From positions 248,001 to 312,000 of the forward strand of contig OZ037902.1 in the NCBI GenBank assembly GCA_964035575.1: DNA of 64,000 nucleotides. Direction: 5' to 3'. The first letter of the stretch is position 1. Every line of letters begins with the position of its first letter. Positions 33,187-42,345 of the stretch are shown here, piece by piece. Made by a program: the position numbers and the translations under genes. This stretch comes from Rhynchopus sp. YZ270_cl-10 (taxonomy: Eukaryota > Euglenozoa > Diplonemea > Diplonemida > Diplonemidae). Below the pieces are notes generated by a model. It saw only the letters and a program-made list of their open reading frames with translations. It was not told the origin of the DNA and searched no databases.

Positions 33187-33763
33187 GTATTTTCATCATA
33201 TGCAATCAATAAATTGATAGTATATGGTGAGGGATCAACAAAAATGGTCCCATCTTTCTTTTTATGTTGTGTGTTTTGCAAAACGTAGAAAAGAAAAGTA
33301 AAATGCTTCGTGCACAAGTTGAAACTTCAGTAGATTGGTTTCTGATATTAACCCTGTTTCAGTCCTAAGAATCATACAGTTGTATTCAAAAGGGTGGACA
33401 TCTTCAGTGATTTCCCTTTAAATGGTGGGTGAATATCGTGAAACCGATGTTCGTGTGAACATTTGGTACCTTCTACTTCAGTTTTTTGTTTCGGGAATAC
33501 ACAAAATACAAAAGTTTTGTTTTTCTTTTTTCTTATTCCTTTCTCTGTCCTTACTGGATGTAATGTCTGATCACCAGGAGGAAGAGTAACCTAAAGAGTC
33601 TTGGTCTTGATGGCTGCCGTGTATACGTAAAGTATTCCGTGCAATAATTGCTACCAATCCAAACAAATACCAACACATCCTGTCTGTGTATCAGATAGAA
33701 AACCTCAGCAAACACACAAGAAAGAGAAATAAAATAAAAGTAAAAAATAGAAAAGTGAAAAAC
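33187..33763. repeat. 577-bp direct repeat, copy 1
   Basis: Matches 34875-35451 at a constant offset of 1688 with one substitution seen (G to T in a T-rich run). The 1.1 kb between the copies is non-coding. LTR-like spacing, but no TG start or primer-binding site. Confidence 0.8.
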
Positions 33764-34874
33764 ATACTGAATTTTCTGGACTTAGTAGTTCGCCGTCCAA
33801 GCAATGATTAAAACCAGTTTAATCATCCATTGTCCATTGTATTGAAACACCTACACAAAGACTAGAGTAGTACAAAGAGATAGCAAAACGTGCATTGCAA
33901 ACAATTTAATATGTGTCCTGGAGTCTTAGTCTCAAGGCTATTGTCCCTTTAAAAATGGGAAAGCTAAGATGCCCACCAAGACCAAATCGCTCCTGCGAGA
34001 AAAATACTCATCACTAGTGACATAGTACGCGTTGAGTACAACCATATAAACTGCGTCGTGGACATTACCATTGGTAAACCACGACCAAATTACTACTGCG
34101 ATATACCTATTATCTTCGTTCTTTTTTTTTTCCAAAGTTTTGCGGTTTTTGTAGTAGGCCTACAGACTGCACAGCTTACCCAGGGTGTGGCAATGTAATA
34201 CATTGGTCTGACGTCTCACTGAAAGGGTCAAGTACGAGGTCTAGTCCCTTCCAGTGGTGAAAAAGAGTTTTTTTTCTTTTTATTTGGTTTGTTGAAAAAA
34301 AGTAAAAATAAAAGTGGTGTTTGTTTGTGGGAATTCTTTGAAATAGGACCTTTATCTAGATTCATTGGCTTCATGAACATATATAGCCTAGAATCGCTCG
34401 CTTATTTTTTTCAGAATGCACTGAGCTGCTTCTGGTAGTCTTTAACGTTGACACCATAAACGGACACATTTTTTTTATTGGGGTTTCGGTGTCGTCAACC
34501 TACTTTAAATAACCTACTTGCTCTCCCTTGTTATTATATCATTTTTTTTTTGGTCTCTTTTTCTGCTGTTTTTTTTTTTTTTTTTTTTTTTAATTTTGAT
34601 TTCTTTTTTGACTGTTTCAAAGAGGTAGGGAGGGGGTGGGGTGTAGTGCGAAGTTCACAGGACAGCTGTATTGTGTGCTTCGACTTTCTGTTAACTCCTT
34701 TGTAATTATGAGTAAACAAAGCATAGTGCAGCAGTAGAATATATCTATAAATATAAACTAGTTTGCACTATGTGTTTAGCTTTTTAGGGCTAATGTACTA
34801 GAGACCATTCCGCAACATACTCTAAGCGAGGCTCAGTTTTTCACAGCATGTCTGGAGGCACTTGTAAATAAAAA

Positions 34875-35451
34875 GTATTTTCATCATATGCAATCAATAA
34901 ATTGATAGTATATGGTGAGGGATCAACAAAAATGGTCCCATCTTTCTTTTTATGTTGTGTGTTTTGCAAAACGTAGAAAAGAAAAGTAAAATGCTTCGTG
35001 CACAAGTTGAAACTTCAGTAGATTGGTTTCTGATATTAACCCTGTTTCAGTCCTAAGAATCATACAGTTGTATTCAAAAGGGTGGACATCTTCAGTGATT
35101 TCCCTTTAAATGGTGGGTGAATATCGTGAAACCGATGTTCGTGTGAACATTTGGTACCTTCTACTTCAGTTTTTTGTTTCGGGAATACACAAAATACAAA
35201 AGTTTTTTTTTTCTTTTTTCTTATTCCTTTCTCTGTCCTTACTGGATGTAATGTCTGATCACCAGGAGGAAGAGTAACCTAAAGAGTCTTGGTCTTGATG
35301 GCTGCCGTGTATACGTAAAGTATTCCGTGCAATAATTGCTACCAATCCAAACAAATACCAACACATCCTGTCTGTGTATCAGATAGAAAACCTCAGCAAA
35401 CACACAAGAAAGAGAAATAAAATAAAAGTAAAAAATAGAAAAGTGAAAAAC
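34875..35451. repeat. 577-bp direct repeat, copy 2, followed by poly-A
   Basis: Same sequence as copy 1. Directly followed by about 23 A residues, as expected of a retroposed 3' end. Confidence 0.8.
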
Positions 35452-35650
35452 AAAAAAAAAAAAAAAAAAAAAAATTCTGTAAGATGCGGTGTAAGGCTCG
35501 AGTGCATCGTCTTCACAGTTGTGTGCAAAAAAGAAATCCCCCCAAATATCGATGATGGGGGGGTAAACAAGTTAGCCAAAGGGGGGGGAAAGGGGGAGGG
35601 AACGCTTATGAGACAAAATACACATGTGTGCATTTTTTGTTGTATTTTTT

Positions 35651-35692
35651 TGAAAAATTGGTTTGTATCAGTGTAGAGTGTGATCCACTATA
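35651..35692 (-). repeat. Family A hairpin, copy 11
   Basis: Shortest copy: CAGTGTAGAGTGTGATCCACTA. Confidence 0.6.
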
Positions 35693-35831
35693 CTAAACAC
35701 CTTTTTTACGTCACCGCAGACGGAGCGCTTTTTTGTTGTTTGAAAAGTTGAAAAAAAGGGTGTACTTAATAATGCAAAAAAAAAGGGGAGGGTCTGTGTA
35801 GGTACACGTACCTTGTTTATTTTGGTTTTTT

Positions 35832-35880
35832 TTGAAAATTTGATCGTTTTAGTGTAGACACCCGAAGATGAACTGTACTA
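35832..35880 (-). repeat. Family A hairpin, copy 12 (degenerate)
   Basis: GAAAATTTGATCGTTTTAG leader, then CACCCGAAGATGA. Confidence 0.55.
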
Positions 35881-36038
35881 GTCTTGTAATAAAAAAATCT
35901 CATTCTTTGCAATATCGACACCTTGTTCTTGAGAGGGAGGGTATGTATGGCGTGATAACCCCACATGCTATTTTATTTTATTTCGGATAGCTTTTGAAAG
36001 GTCACCCGCAAAACCACATATAAAAAAGAAAAAAAAAA

Positions 36039-36078
36039 GTTTACAAGATGACCCTAAGCAGTGGGTGCATAGTCACCT
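36039..36078 (-). repeat. Family B hairpin (degenerate)
   Basis: GTTTACAAGATGACCCTAAGC and TAGTCACCTTT flank a changed loop. Confidence 0.65.
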
Positions 36079-36108
36079 TTAAAAAAAAAAGAAGAAAAAA
36101 ACTTGAAC

Positions 36109-36139
36109 GATGAGAAAGCGCCTCTCGTGCACACACATC
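36109..36139 (-). repeat. Family C hairpin
   Basis: GATGAGAAAGCGCCTCTCGTG then CACACACATC. Confidence 0.65.
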
Positions 36140-36225
36140 TGAACAAAAAAAGAAAAGAAAAAAAAAAGGGGGGAAAAGTTTCGGAAGCTGTTTTCTAAGA
36201 CTCACTCGCTAAGTCACTTTTTTAT

Positions 36226-36281
36226 TTCGTGTCGACAATCACCTAAGCACCCACCTTGGTGGGTAACTAGGGTCTGTACTC
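36226..36281. repeat. Family F hairpin
   Basis: GTGTCGACAATC, stem ACCTA-CCCACC/GGTGGG-TAGGGT, then CTGTACTCAC. Confidence 0.7.
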
Positions 36282-36604
36282 ACTGTTTGGCCAAAGCCGA
36301 AATCGAAGCCGAAGACTTTTTTTTTTAAAGCGATGTTACACGCTGTCCCCAAGGTCAATGTCCTTTTTTGGAAAAAGGGGAATTTTTTTTTAACTCTCAT
36401 CATAAACGATAAAATCTACACACATCACACAACACATCATAGGGGGGGCTTTTTCAAAGCTACGCTCTCGCTGCAGCAAAGAATCCGGATTGGGGGGGTT
36501 TTTTTCTTATAACAAAACATACTTTTTTTCGTTCACCTTTTTTTTTTATCGACCTTCACAGATCATCTTTTTTCCCTCCCTCCCCCCCTCCTCCTCCCAC
36601 CTTT

Positions 36605-37459
36605 TTACTCCTCCAACACCCATTCTGCGAGCGACGAATCCGCTTCTGTAGATATATCAGAAGCGCTGATGATGTCCTCATTCGTGACCACACCGTCTGA
36701 TGCACAGAGCCACGGACATGCAGCCGTCTTGGCCTCATGCGCGACCACAAAGGTGTTCACTTCAGCGGTGCCTTCATTGTCCAAGCCTAATGCATGCTCT
36801 GATGCGTCAGGGTTCTGTTTGACAGCCTTTAACACTACGTCACGATCCCCCCGCAGGGCGCTCGATGCATAACGCAGCAACACCCCATTTTTGCCTACTG
36901 CCGCAAGCACAATCTCTTTGTCACCACGACACCGTTCTGAGACCATTGGGAACACATGCCAGGATTCGGCTACTGCCTTGAGAACGAGGTCACGATCGTC
37001 TCTCAACCTCTCTGAGGCACAGCACAGAGCTGTTGCGTCTAATGACACCGCTAATTGGACAACAGTGTCGGAGTCTTGCATTTCCGGGGCTGCGTCGCGG
37101 AGAGCAGCACCTCCTTCAATTTTTAGCGCAGTTTGAACAACGTTTTGATGAGATTTAGCCCACAAAGGACAGTCCACAAGACGGATCTCATGAGATTTGA
37201 GGCGGTGTATAATAGCCGCAGTACCACAGGCAACATCAATGAAGTCGCCACTGACAATCGCAGTGTCGCAGATTCTCTTTGGATTCCCTGAGGTCGCACT
37301 TTCCGTGCTTAACGTCCTTCCTGCAAGACGAAGTTCAAGACATGCCGCAGACACACCAGTTGCAGCGACCGCGTGCGACGCAAGGTGATGCATGGTGTCG
37401 TCAGGAAACACTTCCATAGCTGTGCTGTGCCCGTTGGGGTGGTGCAGGTGCAGCTCCAT
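36605..37459 (-). CDS. Ubiquitin-like fold plus DUF4116-type repeats
   Basis: An intronless frame of 284 residues. Residues 1-77 look like a ubiquitin-like domain: two short beta strands, a helix (DDTMHHLASHAVAATG), then LELRLAGRTL and a final strand GDFIDVACG. Residues about 90-230 are four degenerate copies of the DUF4116 repeat, whose signature is a short L-R-x-D-x-x-V-x-L-A-V segment followed by about 20 residues; the clearest are SERLRDDRDLVLKAV, SERCRGDKEIVLAAV and SALRGDRDVVLKAV. The C-terminal 60 residues are acidic and end in EWVLEE. DUF4116 proteins are expanded in many protists but have no established biochemical role. The ATG at 37459 is chosen because the 99 codons above it are a pyrimidine-rich, His/Pro-coding stretch that includes repeat sequence. 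Gene-level confidence is good; function is unknown. Confidence 0.8.
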   Translation of the reverse strand: MELHLHHPNGHSTAMEVFPDDTMHHLASHAVAATGVSAACLELRLAGRTLSTESATSGNPKRICDTAIVSGDFIDVACGTAAIIHRLKSHEIRLVDCPLWAKSHQNVVQTALKIEGGAALRDAAPEMQDSDTVVQLAVSLDATALCCASERLRDDRDLVLKAVAESWHVFPMVSERCRGDKEIVLAAVGKNGVLLRYASSALRGDRDVVLKAVKQNPDASEHALGLDNEGTAEVNTFVVAHEAKTAACPWLCASDGVVTNEDIISASDISTEADSSLAEWVLEE

Positions 37460-37754
37460 CCGAGGGGAAGGGGGTGGAGGGTGGGGGTAGGGGGGGTGGG
37501 TGTGGGGGAGAAGGGGGGGAAAAAACTCAAAATAAAAAAATGTAGCCTCGGGGTGAGGTTGGGAGAGGGAGGAGGGGATGTAGTGTGTGTGTGTTGTGTT
37601 TCTGGTGGTTGTGTGTGATGGGGGGGTAATTATTGCGCAGAATACGGCATTCAAAGGTGAATGTGTGGGTGCAAGTGTTGGGTAAGAAGGTAAAAAGGGT
37701 AGAGATGACTGTGCCCTCACTATGCACATCACAAGGTAAAAAGGGTTGCAGGAC

Positions 37755-37950
37755 ACAACTCAGACGGGTAACGGGGTTATGTTCGATGTTACAAGCTATC
37801 CCGCATGTGGATCTGTGGGACCGGAGAGTGGTTGTCATCATTGGTGTGTGTGTTGCAGAAAAGTGGGGTTTTTTGGGGAAGGGAAATCTCCGCCGATGAA
37901 TTTACTCACTCCACGCACATACAGCCTTGGGCGAGTCTAGGTACAGCGTT
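37755..37950 (+). repeat. Repeat K, copy 5
   Basis: Full copy, left boundary of segment L copy 2. Confidence 0.85.
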
Positions 37951-38138
37951 TTGCTTTTCGTGGATGATGTGCGTTCTGTTGTGCTTCTGGCTACATGCTG
38001 AGGCTGGTGTGAGGTCAGTCTCGTCTTCTTAATGTTGTAATCAACAGCGTTGACTTCATACGCAAATTGCCAAATTATTAAGTTTTGTCGTCATTCCCGT
38101 TGGCTTTTTGGAGGCATCACTGCCTGCTGGTCGGACAG

Positions 38139-38820
38139 GTAGGCCTCCGGTTGGTATTATTCAAACATACGGTATTTTTGGTATTTTTGGTATTTTATGG
38201 TATTTTATTTTTTGGGTTTTTTTTATAAAATACATGATAAAATACATGCCCACAGTCAAGGGTGGGAAAATCGTTCGCGAGGCTATTCTTCTGTTAGAAG
38301 GTGCCTCTGCTAGACTAGGAGACACAATACCCGTGTTCTGGGCCCTTCGTTAGGTGATTTGTGATCTGCCTGTGCCAGAGGTACGGGTAAATCTGCAAGT
38401 CTTGACAACAGAATGGAAGTGTACGAGAAGAACCCGCACGCACTCGTAGCAATTATATTGAGCCAAGGTGGTACGTCCCTGTAGAGACCTTAGAGGGCGT
38501 ACTCATTTCTAAGTATTTGGAAAAGTTTGACATTCGCTCGATTTTTCAGGCTGGGGAGGATGCGGTAGAGGAGCTTGATGGAAACGAGGCCCTGTGTCCC
38601 TCGCCTCTTTTATGGGAAAGGAGAGCCGTTCCACTCCCGATCCGTTTGGGCTCAGGCGTTTCAGGCACACAAAGAGAAGCCGGAGAGGTGGTGTCGCCTC
38701 CAAAACAGGTTTCAGTGTGCCATGTATTTTATTGGTATTTTATGTATTTTATCGGTATTTTATGTATTTTAAGTATTTTATGTATTTTATTCCAGAAGCT
38801 GAAAAATACCGGAGGCCTAC
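38139..38820. mobile_element. 682-bp DNA transposon with 6-bp duplication
   Basis: Ends GTAGGCCTCCGG and CCGGAGGCCTAC, flanked by GGACAG on both sides (38133-38138, 38821-38826). The paralogous segment at 23640-23690 keeps the unfilled site (TCAGACAGGACATC), which proves insertion. Subterminal regions are (GG)TATTTT repeats. The centre (38270-38710) is non-repetitive and looks like decayed coding sequence. The superfamily is not assigned; a 6-bp duplication is uncommon. Confidence 0.85.
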
Positions 38821-39012
38821 GGACAGGACATCTGTCTGACTCTCTCAGAGGGGACAAGTCGACCTCTCCCCTCGCAATGGTGGATCAAGGGGGGTGTGCG
38901 TAAAACTCTTGTTTCAAAAAAAAGTTGTAAATTGCAAGACAAGAAAGTCTCCCGACAATCTAGGGGCCTCATAAGTATGTAGACTTACTGACCAGGAAAA
39001 TGCCGGTTTGCT

Positions 39013-39327
39013 TTGTTGTTGCAAAGAAGAAGCAAGGATCAGCTAAAAGACGAAATTCAAGAACAAAAAGCTCTCATTGACCATTTAGATCTCAACGCGT
39101 CAGAGGTGATAAGGTTTTCATCCTGTGCAGTGCTTTCTTCTCTGGGGTGTGAACGTGAGGGTGGAAACGCAGAGGGCAGGATCCAGATGGATACATTCTG
39201 CCATCTGCACACCACTGCGCTCACAAAAGGAATGCATCTCGCTCGGACATACGACGCATACGTGAGAGAGGACACGCCACGTTCTGCCTGGTCCATTCTG
39301 ACTGAATACTGGTGTTGTGTGAATTGA
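39013..39327 (+). other. 104-codon ORF inside repeat segment L (copy 2)
   Basis: Second copy of the frame at 23862-24176, full length despite a 682-bp transposon insertion upstream in the same segment. Coding status is doubtful for the reasons given for copy 1. Confidence 0.2.
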
Positions 39328-39506
39328 GCTTTGGCCCAAGTGGCAGGCATGTGTGCCGTGTTATCTCAGAGGGGACAAGTCGACCTCTCCCCTCGCAATG
39401 GTGGATCAAGGGGGGTGTGCGTAAAACTCTTGTTTCAATATTCGACATTGAAATGGTGGACAGAGATGAATGTGCCCTCACTATGCACATCACAAGGTAA
39501 AGGAAA

Positions 39507-39703
39507 AGACAACTCAGACGGGTAACGGGGTTATGTTCGATGTTACAAGCTATCCCGCATGTAGATCTGTGGGACCGGAGAGTGGTTTGTCATCATTGGT
39601 GTGTGTGTTTCCAGAAAAGTAGATTGTATTGAAGAGAAATATCCGCTGATGAATTTACTCACTCCACGCACATACAGCCTTGGGCGAGTCTAGGTACAGC
39701 GTT
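39507..39703 (+). repeat. Repeat K, copy 6
   Basis: Full copy, right boundary of segment L copy 2. Confidence 0.85.
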
Positions 39704-39776
39704 TTATTTTATGAAGGTACCACGTAGCACCGTTGGCACGTTGTTAAGAGGAACGTCAAAGTGAAAGGCTTGGATA

Positions 39777-39867
39777 CACAACTCAGACGGGTAACGGGGT
39801 TATGTTCGATGTTACAAGCTATCCCGCATGTAGATCTGTGGGACCGGAGAGTGGTTTGTCATCATTG
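39777..39867 (+). repeat. Repeat K, copy 7 (truncated)
   Basis: Ends at about the same point as copy 2. Confidence 0.8.
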
Positions 39868-40055
39868 TACTGCCTTCTTTATGGCACCACGGGTTTATCG
39901 CGCAAAACTAACACTAAAAAACTTTTTTACTGCAGTTCTTACCATACACTCTTTAAAGACAACAATGTTAGAACAACCTTAGGCGAAGCAACCACGGAAC
40001 GCGTAAGCCTCCATGATCCCCACACCCTCTACCCCTCCTGCCCCCTCTACCCCAC

Positions 40056-41983
40056 CTACCCAGTTAAATACAGCAACGCCGCTGCACCCCCCGTTTTGTG
40101 CACATGCCGGAACGACGGGCAGTAGGACGCGGGGCCCGGTGAGCGGCTCGGGACATGGTTTCTGCCACGCTTGTCTTTTGGGAAGGTGACACTGCTGCCG
40201 CCACTGTTACCCTTCATCTTGTAACCTGGCCCAGGCACGTCGCGGGAGTAGAGCCCAGCCTCGCCGAAGGGGTCTCGTGTGGATGTGTGCGACGCAACCC
40301 ACTTCGGCGTGCCGCGTGCACGCTTGTCGTCCTTGCTGCGGAGGTAGCTGCCAGGGCCAGGCACACCGTCGCGTGCAGTGGAAGACGTGCGCAGGGCGTG
40401 CCCGACGCTGGCACCCTTCGCCGCAGCCGCCCCGCCGCGTGCCTCGGATGGTGTGTACGTGTTGGGTGCAGGTGTCTCAGAGGTGCTGTGGAGTGCTGCA
40501 TGCCGCCCAGAGAGGAAGGACGCAGAGCGTGGGCGGCGGCGCGTGAAGGACTCACCGCCACCGACGCTGTACTCGGCAGGGCCTGGGGTGTCGCCGCTGT
40601 GGCTGTGGATGGGTGGATGTGGTGTGCAGTTGGGTGGGGTGTGGGGTGGACATACCCATCGCCTCCCGCCGCCTTCGGGTCGAAGTCGCGCGACGCTTGT
40701 GGGAAGGCGCCCCCACGCACCTTACGCACAACATCGACGTTGTGCGTGCCGGTGCTGTTCTGCGTGAGGCGTGAGGACGCCGCCTCTTTGCGCTGCGACT
40801 TTGCAAAGCTGACTCCCGGGTGGTTCACCGTCGTTGAGTTAAACCCCTTCAGGGAGTTGTAAGCACCGGGCCCGGGGACACCGTTGCTGTGACCCTTGGG
40901 CACACGCGCAGCTTTGCAGAAGGCAGCACCCGAGCCCTGTGCACGCACCACCGCCTCTGCTGCTAGAGGCATGCCATCCGCCTGCGTCGCGTACACATGC
41001 TGTGCTGTCTCGAACTCCAGCCGCCGTGCTGACGTGCCACCTATATGCCACGCAGGGCCGTGCTTCGCAGACGCACACGACTGGTACTCACCAGGGCCCG
41101 GTGACGCACCAGAGTGCAGCCCGCTGTCGCGCAGCCCTTTTGAGAAACTGACCTTCGGCGACGCAGGCTCAGCAGGGAACGAAGGTGAGTAGCGTCTGTG
41201 GTGCGGGCAGTGCAAAAGGCGGTGGGGGTGTGGGAGGATGCATACCCTGGTCCTGGATTGTCCTGCACGGAGTTGAGCGGCTGCCGTCGCCCTGCCAGGA
41301 ACTTGAGTGTCATGCGCGTATCACGATGCGACAGCGACGAGTTGTACACTGCAGGGCCGGGTGAGTCGGTGGGCTGTAGGGGCGTGGTGTGGTGTGATGT
41401 GATGGACACCTTGTGAGGGTAATTCTTAACATAGCCCTATATATATAGGATGTAGCGATGGAGAAGCGCATATCACCATACGCCTCGTGAGACACAAAAA
41501 GTCACAAAAAAGAGGGGAAAAAAGCTTCCAAAAATGACTATGCCTCTCTCCTGCACACATAAACACAAAACGTTTTCCTCCCTTCTAAGAAGGAGGGTCT
41601 CATAGGTCCCCCTCTTCAACCCCCTACAAAAAACACACAATATCACTGTCCATGCACTGCGATCGATAGAAGCGTTCTGCGAGGGGTATGGCACCTCCTA
41701 TGTGCGACTTCTCCAGCTCCACAGCATAGCGTACGGGCCCAGGCGACTCGGTGGTGGACCTTGCAGACTCATGCGACGGATGGTAGTACACAGGACGGGG
41801 CACGTCTGCCGGACGCTTCGCGCACGCCTCATGATGCCTACGATAATACTTACTCACACCACGCGACGACGGCGCAGAGCGTGGCCTCTCGGACTGCACA
41901 CACCCATCACTCTCAAAACCACTCGGCGGCGGGACAGGACCCTGCGGAGGCTTCTCAGGGCACGGTGTGTCGGATCGGTCCAT
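40056..41983 (-). CDS. Sperm-tail PG-rich repeat (STPGR) protein
   Basis: Predicted exons: 41983 to about 41639, 41373-41246, 41195-40656, 40596-40556 and 40495-40056, for a protein of about 497 residues. The joins of exons 2-5 are in frame with GT-AG borders; the exon 1 donor is uncertain (GTGTGT at 41638 is my choice). The protein contains about ten PGP-type repeats: SPGPVRYAV, SPGPAVYNS, NPGPGRYSP, SPGPGEYQS, VPGPGAYNS, TPGPAEYSV, TPAPNTYTP, VPGPGSYLR, VPGPGYKMK and SPGPASYCP. Several repeats are created or joined across splice sites, which confirms the introns. Exon 4 is a 41-nt micro-exon. STPGR proteins are typically found on or inside axonemal and cortical microtubules, in line with the IFT139 gene nearby. 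Intron 1 holds a family-C hairpin (41532-41560). Confidence 0.88.
41532..41560 (-). repeat. Family C hairpin in PG-rich gene intron 1
   Basis: AATGACTATGCCTCTCTCC then TGCACACAT. Confidence 0.6.
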
Positions 41984-42055
41984 TAGACACCACCGTTTGA
42001 TCGGAGACTATATGATTGATAAGCAGAGGGGGGGAGAGAGGGAGGGAGACCCCCT
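41984..42055 (-). promoter_or_regulatory. Pyrimidine tract and AG before the PG-rich gene
   Basis: Minus strand: a CTCCCTCC / CTCTCCCCCC tract, then CATATAG ending at 42008, 24 nt above the ATG. Confidence 0.45.
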
Positions 42056-42345
42056 CTCCCGGAGTCGGAGCAGTTTCGGAGCAGCACCACCTTTTGCTTT
42101 TCAAGCAAAATCCATCCCTTTCGGGGGTTTGCTCGTCATATATGGCATAGAGCGGTGTGGTGGTGGTTTTCTGTATGATGTTTGTTTTTTTGTGTGTGAT
42201 TTAGATTTAGAAAATGGTCCATATTTTGTGTTTTTTTTAATCGATAAGATTCCCCTATCCCCCCCATATCCCCCCCCCCGAAAAACACAACCAACCAACA
42301 AACCGGCTGTGAATGAAACCCCCCAAAAAAAACGCTCTAAACTTC

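Larger units (their letters stand above)
29790..36604. other. Gene-free repeat desert downstream of DUF4116 gene
   Basis: Nearly 7 kb without a supported gene. It holds copies of hairpin families A-H, a GC-rich foldback (31646-31740), and a pair of 577-bp direct repeats (33187-33763 and 34875-35451). Confidence 0.65.
37951..39506 (+). repeat. Segment L, copy 2 (interrupted)
   Basis: Same as 23491-24357 but split by the transposon at 38139-38820. Confidence 0.8.

Noticed and set aside
33187-35451. LTR retrotransposon
   Set aside because: Terminal repeats are nearly identical, but there is no TG start, no primer-binding or polypurine tract, no coding and no visible target duplication. Kept as a direct repeat pair.
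37460-37756. N-terminal extension of 99 residues for the DUF4116 protein
   Set aside because: It is encoded by pyrimidine-rich and repeat-derived sequence, and the ubiquitin-like fold starts at the later ATG.
40155-41186. Plus-strand frames of up to 235 codons
   Set aside because: They are shadows of the PG-rich gene; the minus frames carry the PGP repeats and consistent splice sites.
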